DNA of 64,000 nucleotides, taken from NCBI GenBank assembly GCA_048270425.1, contig JBLWSY010000005.1, positions 62,001 to 126,000 on the forward strand, read 5' to 3'. Below the pieces are notes generated by a model that searched no databases, was not told the DNA's origin, and was given only the letters and a program-made list of their open reading frames with translations. Shown here piece by piece: positions 32,065 through 40,777 of this stretch (the stretch's first letter is position 1; each line of letters opens with the position of its first letter). Source of the stretch: Oceanospirillum sp048270425. GTDB lineage: Bacteria > Pseudomonadota > Gammaproteobacteria > Pseudomonadales > Halomonadaceae. Both the position numbers and the translations under genes were made by a program.

Positions 32065-33612
32065 ATGAGTAATGATCATCTGGTAATTTTTGATACCACC
32101 TTGCGGGATGGTGAGCAGAGTCCCGGCGCTTCTATGACCAAAGATGAGAAGGTGCGTATCGCCAAACATCTGGAAAAGATGAAGGTGGATGTGATTGAGG
32201 CAGGTTTTGCGATCGCAAGCCCCGGTGACTTCGAAGCGGTGAAAGCGGTCGCGGATACGGTAAAAGACAGCACCATCTGCAGTTTGTCCCGTGCGCTGGA
32301 CGCCGATATTGAGCGCGCTGCAGAAGCTCTGAAGGGCGCGAATTCCGGTCGGATTCACACCTTTATTGCCACTTCACCGATTCATATGCAGTACAAGCTG
32401 CAGATGCAGCCGGAGCAGGTGATCGAGCAGGCAGTGCGCGCGGTGAAAAAAGCCCGCAGCCTGATCTCCGATGTGGAATTCTCCTGTGAGGATGCTGGTC
32501 GTTCCGAGATCGATTTCCTCTGCCGCATTATTGAAGCCGCTATCGATGCCGGTGCTACCACCATCAATATTCCGGATACCGTGGGTTATGCCATTCCGGA
32601 TCAGTTTGCCAATACCATCAGCCAGCTGCTGAACCGTATTCCCAATGCTGATAAAGCGATCTTCTCGGTGCACTGTCATAACGATCTGGGGCTTGCGGTG
32701 GCTAACTCATTGGCAGCGGTTCAGGCCGGTGCCCGTCAGGTGGAATGTACCATTAATGGTCTCGGTGAGCGTGCCGGTAATGCCTCTCTGGAAGAGGTGG
32801 TTATGGGCATCCGCACCCGTCCCGATATCTTTACGGTACAGACCCAGATCGAGCCGGTGCATATTGTGCCGACCTCGCGACTGGTCTCCACAGTGACCGG
32901 TTTCCCGGTGCAGCCGAATAAGGCGATTGTGGGTAAAAATGCTTTCGCCCATGAATCCGGTATCCATCAGGATGGCGTGCTGAAACACCGTGAAACCTAC
33001 GAAATTATGAAAGCTCAGGATGTGGGCTGGAACACCAACGCGATCGTATTGGGCAAGCACTCCGGTCGTAACGCTTTCCGCTCCCGTCTCACGGATCTGG
33101 GCATCAGCTTTGAATCCGAGGTTGAGCTGAACCACGCCTTTGCCCTCTTTAAGCAGCTGGCGGATAAAAAACATGAGATCTATGACGAGGACCTTCAGGC
33201 GCTGGTCAGTGATAGTCGCGTTGCCAATGCGATTGAACGCTACCGTCTGGAAACCCTAGAGGTACAGTCGAAAACCGGCGAAACACCGGTGGCCAAGGTG
33301 GTACTCAGTGTTGATGGTGAAGATGTGGCTGCCGAGTCCGAAGGCAGCGGCCCGGTTGATGCGACCTTTAAAGCGATTGAGAAAATTGCCAACAGCGACA
33401 CTGTGCTGGAGTTGTACTCGGTGAATGCGATCACCAGCGGTACAGATTCTCAGGGTGAGGTGACGGTGCGTCTGGATAAGGCGGGTCGCCTGGTAACGGG
33501 GTTAGGCGCGGATACTGATATCGTGATCGCCTCAGCAAAAGCCTATGTTCATGCGCTGAATGCCTTGGTCAGTCAGGTTGAGCGAAAACACCCGCAGGGG
33601 GCTGCTGTCTGA
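32065..33612 (+). CDS. leuA: 2-isopropylmalate synthase
   Basis: LeuA condenses 2-oxoisovalerate with acetyl-CoA, the first committed step of leucine synthesis. The 515-residue protein has the HMGL-like catalytic barrel with FDTTLRDGEQSPGASM near residue 7 and SVHCHNDLGLAVANSL near 200, plus HESGIHQDGVLKH, and ends with the LeuA allosteric domain for leucine feedback. AGGAGAG precedes ATG 32065, giving the family-length N-terminus; the longer frame from 32011 is not supported. It stands alone, away from leuBCD. Confidence 0.95.
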   Translation: MSNDHLVIFDTTLRDGEQSPGASMTKDEKVRIAKHLEKMKVDVIEAGFAIASPGDFEAVKAVADTVKDSTICSLSRALDADIERAAEALKGANSGRIHTFIATSPIHMQYKLQMQPEQVIEQAVRAVKKARSLISDVEFSCEDAGRSEIDFLCRIIEAAIDAGATTINIPDTVGYAIPDQFANTISQLLNRIPNADKAIFSVHCHNDLGLAVANSLAAVQAGARQVECTINGLGERAGNASLEEVVMGIRTRPDIFTVQTQIEPVHIVPTSRLVSTVTGFPVQPNKAIVGKNAFAHESGIHQDGVLKHRETYEIMKAQDVGWNTNAIVLGKHSGRNAFRSRLTDLGISFESEVELNHAFALFKQLADKKHEIYDEDLQALVSDSRVANAIERYRLETLEVQSKTGETPVAKVVLSVDGEDVAAESEGSGPVDATFKAIEKIANSDTVLELYSVNAITSGTDSQGEVTVRLDKAGRLVTGLGADTDIVIASAKAYVHALNALVSQVERKHPQGAAV

Positions 33613-33756
33613 GGGCTTCTCAAGGTACTGGGCTCAGGGCTCTGTCTTAGGATGCTAGCCCTGGATGCAGTCTTAAAGCTCTCTCCAAGAGTGCTGTTTT
33701 AGGGTGCTGTCCCAGGGATTCGGCCTTATTCAGTCGGTTAGATATTCAATGAAGGG
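33613..33756 (+). repeat. Degenerate direct repeat downstream of leuA
   Basis: Two related copies of roughly 28 bp, near 33639-33667 (GCTCTGTCTTAGGATGCT...) and 33690-33720 (GTGCTGTTTTAGGGTGCT...), occur in otherwise empty DNA between leuA and its terminator. No function is evident. Confidence 0.3.
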
Positions 33757-33786
33757 AGCGACAGGTATAATGCCTGTCGCTTTTTT
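33757..33786 (+). terminator. Intrinsic terminator of leuA
   Basis: AGCGACAGG (33757-33765) pairs with CCTGTCGCT (33773-33781), followed by six Ts. Confidence 0.88.
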
Positions 33787-33848
33787 ATTGCTTCCAAGCC
33801 TTTGTTTAAACGCTAAGGCCGACACGTTTTATAGGATGTTATTACCCC

Positions 33849-34724
33849 GTGCTTAACGAAAACCAACGGCTTGATTATCTTCACCAGCTGGGCGTTGTCA
33901 GCTGGATGCCTCGGCAGCCTTTGCCCGGTGCGCGGCCGTCTGTGTATTTCTATCACGAGGGGCCGAAGCAGGTTTCTCCGTTGGATCGCTTGCGGCCGAG
34001 AACGGATGTTCAGGCTGATTCAATTCAGGCTACGGCAACAATGCCTTCAGCGGTTAGCATGCCTTCCCGGGATCGATGTGAGCCACCAGCTAGTCAGGTT
34101 GCTGCTGATACAGGCGCTGGTACAAGTGCCAATACAGGTACAAGTGCTGATACAGATGCCGGGGCTAATACCGGCAATCGGCCAGCAGCACAGAACGCTC
34201 CCAGCGAGAGCGCAGAATCACCGGACCCTATGGATGCACTGGCAGCGGTATCTGCCGGTAAGGTTAACCGGGTGCCGGAGCGCCTTCAGCTGGTGTTTAT
34301 CCGTCAGCAGGGGGATCGCCCGCTGATCGTCAGTCACTTTGGCGAGCATGGTGATTCTGAACAGCTGTTCCTGCCATTTGCCCAGTCGATGCTGCAGCTG
34401 GTTGGCTTTAATGAATCTCTGGTCAGTCTGCCATTTGTCTGGCCGTTAGCCGGTATGCCGGCGGTTTGCCGTGAGCAGGAGTTTGTTCAGGTATTCCGCG
34501 CTCTTCTGGGCGGAGCCCGACTGGGCTGCAAACCGAATCAGGAGTGCTGGTGGTTTGGTGAGTTGCCGGAGCTGATTTCGGAAAGTGAGGGCTTGTTAAA
34601 TATCACGCTGCACCATCCAATGAGTCTTACCGATGTGATGAAAAAGGCCGATGGCAAGCGTGAGTTGCTCTATCGTCTGCTGGATCGTAAACAGCAACAA
34701 ATGACGGCAAACGGCGGGGGTTAG
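33849..34724 (+). CDS. holD: Putative DNA polymerase III psi subunit (divergent HolD) with low-complexity insert
   Basis: The 291-residue product begins RLDYLHQLGVVSWMPRQPLPGA, which resembles the HolD start LQQLGITQWSLRRPGAL, and its second half (RLQLVFIRQQGDRPLIV...LFLPFAQSML) resembles the psi core, though weakly. Psi bridges chi and the clamp loader. Between these, residues about 55-130 are a Pro/Ala/Thr/Gly/Asp-rich stretch with an 18-bp tandem repeat. It lies 9 bp upstream of rimI, the same order as holD-rimI in E. coli. Similar genes are often left hypothetical. The GTG start has AGGA upstream at a long spacing. Confidence 0.55.
   Translation: MLNENQRLDYLHQLGVVSWMPRQPLPGARPSVYFYHEGPKQVSPLDRLRPRTDVQADSIQATATMPSAVSMPSRDRCEPPASQVAADTGAGTSANTGTSADTDAGANTGNRPAAQNAPSESAESPDPMDALAAVSAGKVNRVPERLQLVFIRQQGDRPLIVSHFGEHGDSEQLFLPFAQSMLQLVGFNESLVSLPFVWPLAGMPAVCREQEFVQVFRALLGGARLGCKPNQECWWFGELPELISESEGLLNITLHHPMSLTDVMKKADGKRELLYRLLDRKQQQMTANGGG
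34119..34154 (+). repeat. 18-bp tandem repeat inside the holD-like gene
   Basis: Two adjacent copies, GGTACAAGTGCCAATACA (34119-34136) and GGTACAAGTGCTGATACA (34137-34154), differ at 2 positions. They encode GTSANT and GTSADT, part of a disordered-looking linker, and partial copies flank them. Confidence 0.8.
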
Positions 34725-34733
34725 AGGCCTGAA

Positions 34734-35192
34734 ATGAAAAAAATTCGTGAAGTGGGCATTCTGGAACTGGATGCCGTTATGCCGATTGAACGGGCGGCAC
34801 ACCTGACGCCCTGGACCCGCCTGATGTTTGAGCTGGGTTTGCAGCGCGGTGACACCCTTTTGGGTGTTTATATACAACAGCGGCTTGTGGGTTATGCCAT
34901 GCTACAGAAAATTGCTGATGAGTGGCATCTGCACAATATTGCAGTACAGGATACTTTGCAGGGTCAGGGAATCGGCGCATTTCTGCTGGAGGCTGTGATT
35001 GATGAGGCGCGGGCGCAGAATCTATCGCTCATTTTGCTGGAGGTGCGTGAAAGCAATGCTTCTGCCCGGCATTTGTATCGCAAACTGGGTTTTACCGAAG
35101 ATGGTGTCCGCAAAGATTATTATGCGGTGCCCGGTGAAGGACGTGAGAATGCAGTGCTGATGTCCTGTAATCTCGGGCAGATGACCGCGTGA
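34734..35192 (+). CDS. rimI: Ribosomal protein S18 alanine N-acetyltransferase
   Basis: RimI acetylates the N-terminus of ribosomal protein S18. The 152-residue GNAT protein has the acetyl-CoA motif VQDTLQGQGIGAFLLEAV (R/Q-x-x-G-x-G/A) and the C-terminal ESNASARHLYRKLGFTEDGVRKDYY segment characteristic of RimI. GAGG lies 6 nt before ATG 34734. It is the second gene of a holD-rimI-like unit. Confidence 0.93.
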   Translation: MKKIREVGILELDAVMPIERAAHLTPWTRLMFELGLQRGDTLLGVYIQQRLVGYAMLQKIADEWHLHNIAVQDTLQGQGIGAFLLEAVIDEARAQNLSLILLEVRESNASARHLYRKLGFTEDGVRKDYYAVPGEGRENAVLMSCNLGQMTA

Positions 35193-35210
35193 TCAGCCAC
35201 CGATGATGCA

Positions 35211-35249
35211 TAAAAAAAACCGGCCTGCAGTTATGCTTGTGGCCGGTTT
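35211..35249 (-). terminator. Terminator between rimI and zapB
   Basis: AAACCGGCC (35217-35225) pairs with GGCCGGTTT (35241-35249). On the minus strand the stem is followed by eight Ts (35219-35212), so it mainly ends zapB transcription; the plus-strand tail (TTTATT) is weaker. Confidence 0.8.
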
Positions 35250-35286
35250 ATTGCTCAGTGCTTGCTGATAAGCAAATCCATAAGAC

Positions 35287-35655
35287 TTAGTAGCTGTTAT
35301 TACCACTGAAATGATTGTTTTGCTCAGGCTCTTCCGCGTCTTCCGCAAAATCCTGTTCGAAAGCCTGATTGGCTAACGTGTCATCCTGCTCTTCAAGAGC
35401 AGCAAAAGCATCTTCTTCAGTGTTGTTAGTCTCAGCGGCTTCTTCAGAAACAACTTCTGCAACATCAGAATCAGCGCTGTCGATCAGATCAAATTTACCC
35501 AGCAGTTCAGCCAAACGACCTTCCCAGGCATCCTTTTCTGAGGTTAACGCAGCTTTTTCTTCCTTGAGCTGTTCAATTTCCTGTTTCAGATCTTCGATAG
35601 TGATTACCGCAGACTGAACACGTTTTTCCAATTCGTTTAGCAGATCCAGACTCAT
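35287..35655 (-). CDS. zapB: Cell division protein ZapB with acidic C-terminal extension
   Basis: ZapB is a coiled-coil protein that stabilises the FtsZ ring through ZapA. The first 70 residues match it: MSLDLLNELEKRVQSAVITI, a Glu/Lys-rich coiled coil and WEGRLAELLGKFD. The E. coli protein is about 81 residues; this one has 122 because of an acidic tail rich in D/E/A/Q (residues 66-122). ATG 35655 has AGGAG 8 nt upstream. Confidence 0.85.
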   Translation of the reverse strand: MSLDLLNELEKRVQSAVITIEDLKQEIEQLKEEKAALTSEKDAWEGRLAELLGKFDLIDSADSDVAEVVSEEAAETNNTEEDAFAALEEQDDTLANQAFEQDFAEDAEEPEQNNHFSGNNSY

Positions 35656-35834
35656 ATCTAACACTCCTAAGTGCCTAACGTGAACAAAGCTTTTTTATTC
35701 ACAGCGCATGTGTACGTTTGCCGGCGGACAACCAATAAAACCGGCGCTGTAGCCTTACCCATTATAGGAGCAAGTACCCGGCGGAAAAAGCAGGTTTTTA
35801 CGCCGGTAAGCCGATTAAATCATCCGGTTGCCTG
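35656..35834. other. Structured intergenic region upstream of zapB
   Basis: CCGGCG occurs at 35720, 35741 and 35778, and CGCCGG at 35801. The strongest fold pairs CCGGCG-G-AAAAA (35778-35789) with TTTTT-A-CGCCGG (35795-35806). ACAGCGC (35701-35707) can pair with GCGCTGT (35744-35750). A minus-strand TATAAT at 35766-35761 may be the zapB -10 box, without a good -35 box. Confidence 0.4.
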
Positions 35835-37463
35835 TCAGACCTGAAAACGGGAGACCATACCGTGTAATTCTGTCGACAGCTGAGATAACTCTTCACTGGC
35901 CGCAGCGGTTTGGTGTGATGCCGCGGTAGAGTCACGGGTGACTTCTGCAATATTCACCACGCTCTGGTTCATCTCGTCAGCGGTTGCGCTTTGTTGTTCA
36001 ACCGCGGTTGCGATCTGACTATTCATATCGCTGATCAGCGTAACATGATGGGTGACCTGAGCCAGAGCTTCACTGGTTTTGGCGCTTTGCTCAAGACCCG
36101 CACGGGCACGTTCCTGACTTCGTGCCATTACCTTGGCGGCATCCCGGCTGCCTTCCTGAACCCGGGCGATAACGTCTTCAATCTCCTGAGTGGATTCCTG
36201 GGTTTTCTGCGCCAGACTGCGAACTTCATCGGCAACTACGGCAAAACCACGCCCTTGCTCACCAGCGCGAGCGGCTTCGATTGCAGCGTTCAGCGCCAAC
36301 AGGTTGGTTTGCTCTGCGATGCCTTTGATCACATCAATTACCAGGGCAATGCTCTGAGCTTCGTTTTCCAGAGAGGAAACAACCTTGGCCGCATTCTCAA
36401 CTTCGTCAGCGAGCGATTCAATGATCCGGTTGTTCTCCTGCAGAATCTGATCACCGTTTTCAGACTCGGAACGGGTAGTCTGCGCTGCTGTTTCGGCTTC
36501 GGCGGCATGGCGAGCCACTTCCTGAATAGTGGCGACCATCTCATTCATGGCTGTCGCCACATGGTCAGTTTCAGATTGCTGACGAATCATGCCATCACTG
36601 GTGTGCTGACTGGCCTGAGCCAGGCTTTCAGCTTCCTGAGAGACCTGATTAACCGACTGCAGCACCTGCTGAACCAATTGCTGAAACTGAGTCATCATGC
36701 CGTTAACAGCCTGACCGATCTGAGCAACTTCATCTTTGCCATGCGCTGTGACACGTAACGTCAGGTCATGGTTTTTCTCGATGTTTTTAATGGTATCCCG
36801 CATGACGGCTAGTGGGCCTGTAATTGCTCGGGCAACCAGAAGACCCAGACCGACAACAAGGGTAATAATGACAAACAGACCCAGAATCACCATGATGGTG
36901 TTGTTTTGATAACTCTCTTTTAACAACACCCGCTTTTCACCGGCAACACGGAGCTGAAGCTCTAAAAGTTCTGCAACCTTGTCGCTGATAGGGTCAATGG
37001 TGGCATATAATTCGCCATCGTATTGGGCCAGTTGATTTGGAATTTTGCCATTATGGCTGACAAGAAAGCGTCGCAGCTCAGCAATGGATCTGTTTGCCGG
37101 AATAAAGAGCTGCTCGGCTTCTTTTACCAAGCGTGCTTCTTCAGACGTCAGTTGGGTTGACGTGTAGAGTTTCCAGTTTTTTTCGATGCTTTTGGTGGCG
37201 CTATCGATCCCGGAAACAGCTTCTTCGGCTGTTATCAGGCCTGCGTTGGCTTTGTTGACAGCGTCAATGATATAAACGGCATAATCTACGCTAATCTCGT
37301 AAAGGTGTTTTAAAGGAACCACTCTGTCTTCGTAGATGGTGTCGACACCTTCGTCAAAATGGTCCAGTTCATTTTTGGCCATCAAAAACAGAATGAGCAG
37401 TCCGGCGATCGGAATCGCCAACATTAGAGCCAGCTTCCTGCCAACGGAGAGTTGACTTAGCAT
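35835..37463 (-). CDS. Methyl-accepting chemotaxis protein with 4HB sensor
   Basis: The 542-residue receptor has membrane helices near residues 10-28 and 190-212, flanking a four-helix-bundle periplasmic domain (DTIYEDRVVPLKHLYEIS at its start is typical of 4HB_MCP). A HAMP domain follows (ARAITGPLAVMRDTI), then a signalling domain with the conserved tip EQTNLLALNAAIEAARAGE. Ligand unknown. It is transcribed alone; I see no clear sigma-28 promoter upstream. Confidence 0.9.
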   Translation of the reverse strand: MLSQLSVGRKLALMLAIPIAGLLILFLMAKNELDHFDEGVDTIYEDRVVPLKHLYEISVDYAVYIIDAVNKANAGLITAEEAVSGIDSATKSIEKNWKLYTSTQLTSEEARLVKEAEQLFIPANRSIAELRRFLVSHNGKIPNQLAQYDGELYATIDPISDKVAELLELQLRVAGEKRVLLKESYQNNTIMVILGLFVIITLVVGLGLLVARAITGPLAVMRDTIKNIEKNHDLTLRVTAHGKDEVAQIGQAVNGMMTQFQQLVQQVLQSVNQVSQEAESLAQASQHTSDGMIRQQSETDHVATAMNEMVATIQEVARHAAEAETAAQTTRSESENGDQILQENNRIIESLADEVENAAKVVSSLENEAQSIALVIDVIKGIAEQTNLLALNAAIEAARAGEQGRGFAVVADEVRSLAQKTQESTQEIEDVIARVQEGSRDAAKVMARSQERARAGLEQSAKTSEALAQVTHHVTLISDMNSQIATAVEQQSATADEMNQSVVNIAEVTRDSTAASHQTAAASEELSQLSTELHGMVSRFQV

Positions 37464-37711
37464 TTTCTTTTACCCTCAGGTTTGGGATGGGGGGATATGT
37501 TCTTTTTTGTTATTGATATCCGGGTTGGGTTTCGCACTAAATTAGTGCATCTGGTCATCATATCGCTATTAAAGTGCATTTTGTATAAATCTAAAGTTTA
37601 TTTTAGTTATTTGTTGATGAACTGCAGAAAACTTTAGCGGCATTGTTTTTAATCAATCTGAGCGTTTACAGCTTCTAATCAGTGCCGGAACGCCTTTTGG
37701 GAGGGTTTTGA

Positions 37712-38176
37712 ATGTTTGAATTGGCACTTTATGAGCCGGAAATCGCACCGAATACAGGGAATATTATCCGGCTTTGCGCCAATACCGGTTGCCGCTTACA
37801 TCTGATTGAGCCTCTGGGGTTCGATCTGGAAGAAAAAAAACTGCGTCGGGCGGGGTTGGATTACCACGATCTGGCGCTGGTCACCCGTTATCCGGACTTT
37901 GATGCCTTTATGCAGACCATGGCGGGGAAGCGTGTTTTCCCCTGTACAACTAAGGCCAAAGGTTATGCCTCTGATATGGCTTTTCAGGCGGGCGATGTAT
38001 TGCTGTTTGGCCCGGAAACCCGTGGTCTTCCGGCAGAGGTGCTGGCGCAGTTTGATACTGCTCAATGGCTGCGTATTCCTATGATGCCGACCAGTCGTAG
38101 TCTGAATTTGTCGAATGCTGTTTCGATTATTACCTATGAGGCGTGGCGTCAGATCGGGTTTGAAGGGGCGGTTTAA
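37712..38176 (+). CDS. trmL: tRNA (cytidine/uridine-34 2'-O)-methyltransferase TrmL
   Basis: TrmL methylates the wobble ribose of tRNA-Leu isoacceptors. The 154-residue SPOUT protein has the family start FELALYEPEIAPNTGNIIRL-like stretch (residues 2-20), LFGPETRGLPAEVL and the knotted C-terminus IPMMPTSRSLNLSNAVSII. A strong GGGAGG site is 7 nt before ATG 37712. Confidence 0.94.
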   Translation: MFELALYEPEIAPNTGNIIRLCANTGCRLHLIEPLGFDLEEKKLRRAGLDYHDLALVTRYPDFDAFMQTMAGKRVFPCTTKAKGYASDMAFQAGDVLLFGPETRGLPAEVLAQFDTAQWLRIPMMPTSRSLNLSNAVSIITYEAWRQIGFEGAV

Positions 38177-38209
38177 AGCAGGGGACTTAGGCAGGACTTA
38201 TTGGGCATA

Positions 38210-38248
38210 AAAAATCCCGTCATTCTGATTCAGGCTGACGGGATTTTT
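38210..38248. terminator. Bidirectional terminator between trmL and ntrC
   Basis: AAAAATCCCGTCA (38210-38222) pairs with TGACGGGATTTTT (38236-38248), giving T-runs on both strands between convergent genes. Confidence 0.9.
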
Positions 38249-38283
38249 GTCTACTGGGATACCTTCCGGGTTCTGATCTGAGC

Positions 38284-39711
38284 TTAATGCTCGTCATCAT
38301 CGCCAGTGGTTTCGAGGTTCAGTTCTTTGATCTTGCGGGTCAGGGTGTTTCGACCCCAGCCCAGAAGCTCAGCGGCATCGCGACGACGGCCTGCGGTGTG
38401 TTTCAGCGCAACCTCAATCATCACTTTTTCAAATTCAGGTACGGCGGTATCCAGAATACCTTTGCGGCCTTCGCCCAGGGCGTTATCTGCCCAGAGGTGC
38501 AGAGCGCTTTGCCAGCGACTGTTGCCTGCACCTTCGGTCTGTTTCTGTTCCATCAGCTCTGGCGGCAGATCATCCTGATGCACTTCACGGCCTGAGGCCA
38601 TTACTGTGATCCAGCGACAGGTGTTTTCCAGCTGGCGCACATTGCCCGGCCAACTGAGTTGCTGCATATAATCGATGGTTTCCGGCAGCAGAATTTTAGG
38701 CTCAACCCCCAGCTCTTTACCGGCTTTGCTCAGAAAGTATTCCGACAGACGAGGAATATCTTCACGACGCTCGCTCAGTTTTGGCAGATGAACCCGAATC
38801 ACATTCAGGCGGTGAAACAGGTCTTCACGGAAGCGTCCTTCCTGAACCAGTGTTTCCAGATCCTGGTGAGTTGCCGCGATGATACGCACATCAACCTGAA
38901 CTGAGGTGTGGCCACCTACGCGATAGAACTCGCCATCGGCCAGAACACGCAGTAACCGGGTTTGGGTATCGGCAGGCATATCACCGATCTCATCCAGAAA
39001 CAGAGTGCCGCCGTCTGCCTGTTCAAAGCGACCACGACGTTGAGTATTAGCACCGGTAAACGCGCCTTTCTCGTGACCGAACAACTCGGACTCAATCAGG
39101 TCTTTCGGTATCGCTGCCATGTTCAACGGAATAAAAGGGTTACCCGCTCTCGGGCTATGCTGATGCAGCGCATGGGCTACCAGTTCTTTACCGGTACCGG
39201 ATTCACCGTTGATCAATACAGTGATGTTGGAATGAGAGAGACGACCGATGGCGCGAAAAACTTCCTGCATCGCCGGTGCTTCACCGATAATTTCGGTACT
39301 GGGCAGCGGTTTGACTTCGCTAACCGGATGTTCTTGCTCTCTGGCGTGACTGATCGCGCGTTTGACCAGGGCGACAGCTTCGTCAACATCAAAAGGTTTC
39401 GGCAGGTACTCGAAGGCACCGCCCTGATAGGAGGCAACGGCGCTTTCGAGGTCTGAGTGGGCGGTCATTACGATAACAGGGAGAGCAGGCTGTTTTTCCT
39501 GAATCTGAGCCAGAAGCTCCAGCCCGTCCATGCCAGGCATGCGGATATCGGTGATGATGGCGTCTGGTGCATCATTGGCCAGAGCCTTCAGGACACCTTC
39601 TGCCCGCTCAAACACTTTGACGGACATGCCCTCTTGCTCCATCGAGCGTTCCAGTACCCAGCGGATAGAGCGGTCATCGTCGACAATCCATACGTTATAG
39701 GGTTTGGTCAT
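38284..39711 (-). CDS. ntrC: Nitrogen regulation response regulator NtrC
   Basis: NtrC activates sigma-54 promoters under nitrogen limitation. The 475-residue protein has a receiver domain with phospho-acceptor D55 (IITDIRMPGMDG), an AAA+ domain with Walker A GESGTGKELVAHAL, the sigma-54 contact loop GAFTGA and Walker B GGTLFLDEIGD, and a C-terminal Fis-type helix-turn-helix (RRDAAELLGWGRNTLTRKI). It overlaps the end of ntrB by 17 bp. Matching NtrC sites are visible upstream of glnA and ntrB. Confidence 0.96.
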   Translation of the reverse strand: MTKPYNVWIVDDDRSIRWVLERSMEQEGMSVKVFERAEGVLKALANDAPDAIITDIRMPGMDGLELLAQIQEKQPALPVIVMTAHSDLESAVASYQGGAFEYLPKPFDVDEAVALVKRAISHAREQEHPVSEVKPLPSTEIIGEAPAMQEVFRAIGRLSHSNITVLINGESGTGKELVAHALHQHSPRAGNPFIPLNMAAIPKDLIESELFGHEKGAFTGANTQRRGRFEQADGGTLFLDEIGDMPADTQTRLLRVLADGEFYRVGGHTSVQVDVRIIAATHQDLETLVQEGRFREDLFHRLNVIRVHLPKLSERREDIPRLSEYFLSKAGKELGVEPKILLPETIDYMQQLSWPGNVRQLENTCRWITVMASGREVHQDDLPPELMEQKQTEGAGNSRWQSALHLWADNALGEGRKGILDTAVPEFEKVMIEVALKHTAGRRRDAAELLGWGRNTLTRKIKELNLETTGDDDEH

Positions 39712-40777
39712 TTTTCTGCTCCAACGGAATCAAAAGTCTGAAAAGAGTTTCCCCCGGGGTCGATTCACATTCGATCAGCCCGTGGTGCTGATGCAGAATC
39801 GTTTGGGCGATGGATAAGCCAAGGCCTGTGCCTTCAGCCCGCCCCGTCACCAGGGGATAAAAGAGTGTTTCCATCAACTCCGGTGGAATACCGGGGCCGT
39901 TATCAATAATTTCTACCTGACACAGCAGGCGATGGCGCTCTGCACCCAAAGTAAATTGGCGCTTGGCGCGGGTGCGAAAAATGATACGTTTTTCAGGTTG
40001 ATCGGTGTCTTCCAGCACCTGCATCGCATTGCGGACAATATTCAGTGTCGCCTGAATCAGTTGTTCCTGATCTCCTATCAGGTCCGGTAGGCTGGGATCA
40101 TAATCCCTGATCAGCTGGATGCTGCCATCGGATTCAGCGGAAATCAGTGCGCAGACATGCTCAAGCACTTTATGAATATTCAGCTGGCTCAGATTTGGCA
40201 CTTTACGCGGTCCCAGCATGCGATCCACCAGATTTCTAAGGCGATCGGCTTCGCTGATAATGACCTCGGTATAGTCTTTCAGACCTTCGTTAGGGAGTTC
40301 ACGTTCCAGTAACTGGGCCGCACCACGAATACCACCCAGTGGATTTTTAATCTCATGAGCCATACCCCGAACCAGAGTCCTCAGAGTTTCCTGTTGCGCC
40401 AGTAGCTCTTCTTCTTTACTGATTTTCAGTAGTCGGTCTCTGGGTTGAAGTTCAACCACAAGGCAGTAGCCTTCCGGTGTCAGAACCGGGCTGACGGTGT
40501 AATCAACAATATTTTGGGTGCCGTTGGGCAGCACTATCTGACTTTCCCTTTTGGTAAAAGGGTGGCCTGCGTCTGCTGCCTGTTTCCAGGCATCAGGAGT
40601 GCTGTCATTTTCAAAAAAGAGCTGATCAACCGGTAAGCCGATAGCACGGCTCGCGCCACAGGCGAACAGCATCTCAGCCGCAGGATTGAGGTAGGTTAAG
40701 CAAAGCTTATGGTCTACCTGAATAATGGCGGTGCTGAGGTTGTCCAGCAGTAACTTGTGGTTATCGGTTTTGCTCAC
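39695..40777 (-). CDS. ntrB: Nitrogen regulation sensor kinase NtrB
   Basis: NtrB phosphorylates or dephosphorylates NtrC depending on PII. The 360-residue protein has an N-terminal PAS domain, the H-box GMAHEIKNPLGGIRGAAQLL with H141 and the ATPase motifs NIVRNAMQ (N-box), IDNGPGIPPEL (G1) and GTGLGLSIAQ (G2). I start at GTG 40777: GGAGG is 7 nt upstream, and the phosphorylated histidine falls at 141, close to H139 of E. coli NtrB. The longer frame would add 63 residues with no family match. Confidence 0.93.
   Translation of the reverse strand: MSKTDNHKLLLDNLSTAIIQVDHKLCLTYLNPAAEMLFACGASRAIGLPVDQLFFENDSTPDAWKQAADAGHPFTKRESQIVLPNGTQNIVDYTVSPVLTPEGYCLVVELQPRDRLLKISKEEELLAQQETLRTLVRGMAHEIKNPLGGIRGAAQLLERELPNEGLKDYTEVIISEADRLRNLVDRMLGPRKVPNLSQLNIHKVLEHVCALISAESDGSIQLIRDYDPSLPDLIGDQEQLIQATLNIVRNAMQVLEDTDQPEKRIIFRTRAKRQFTLGAERHRLLCQVEIIDNGPGIPPELMETLFYPLVTGRAEGTGLGLSIAQTILHQHHGLIECESTPGETLFRLLIPLEQKNDQTL

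Noticed and set aside
34119..34154. Tandem 18-bp repeats considered as a CRISPR or regulatory array
   Set aside because: The copies are adjacent without spacers, lie inside a reading frame and keep codon phase, so they encode a repetitive linker.
17464..37711. Sigma-28 promoters in front of the chemoreceptor genes
   Set aside because: TAAAG-like fragments occur (for example near 37620), but no GCCGATAA-like -10 element is found at the right distance.
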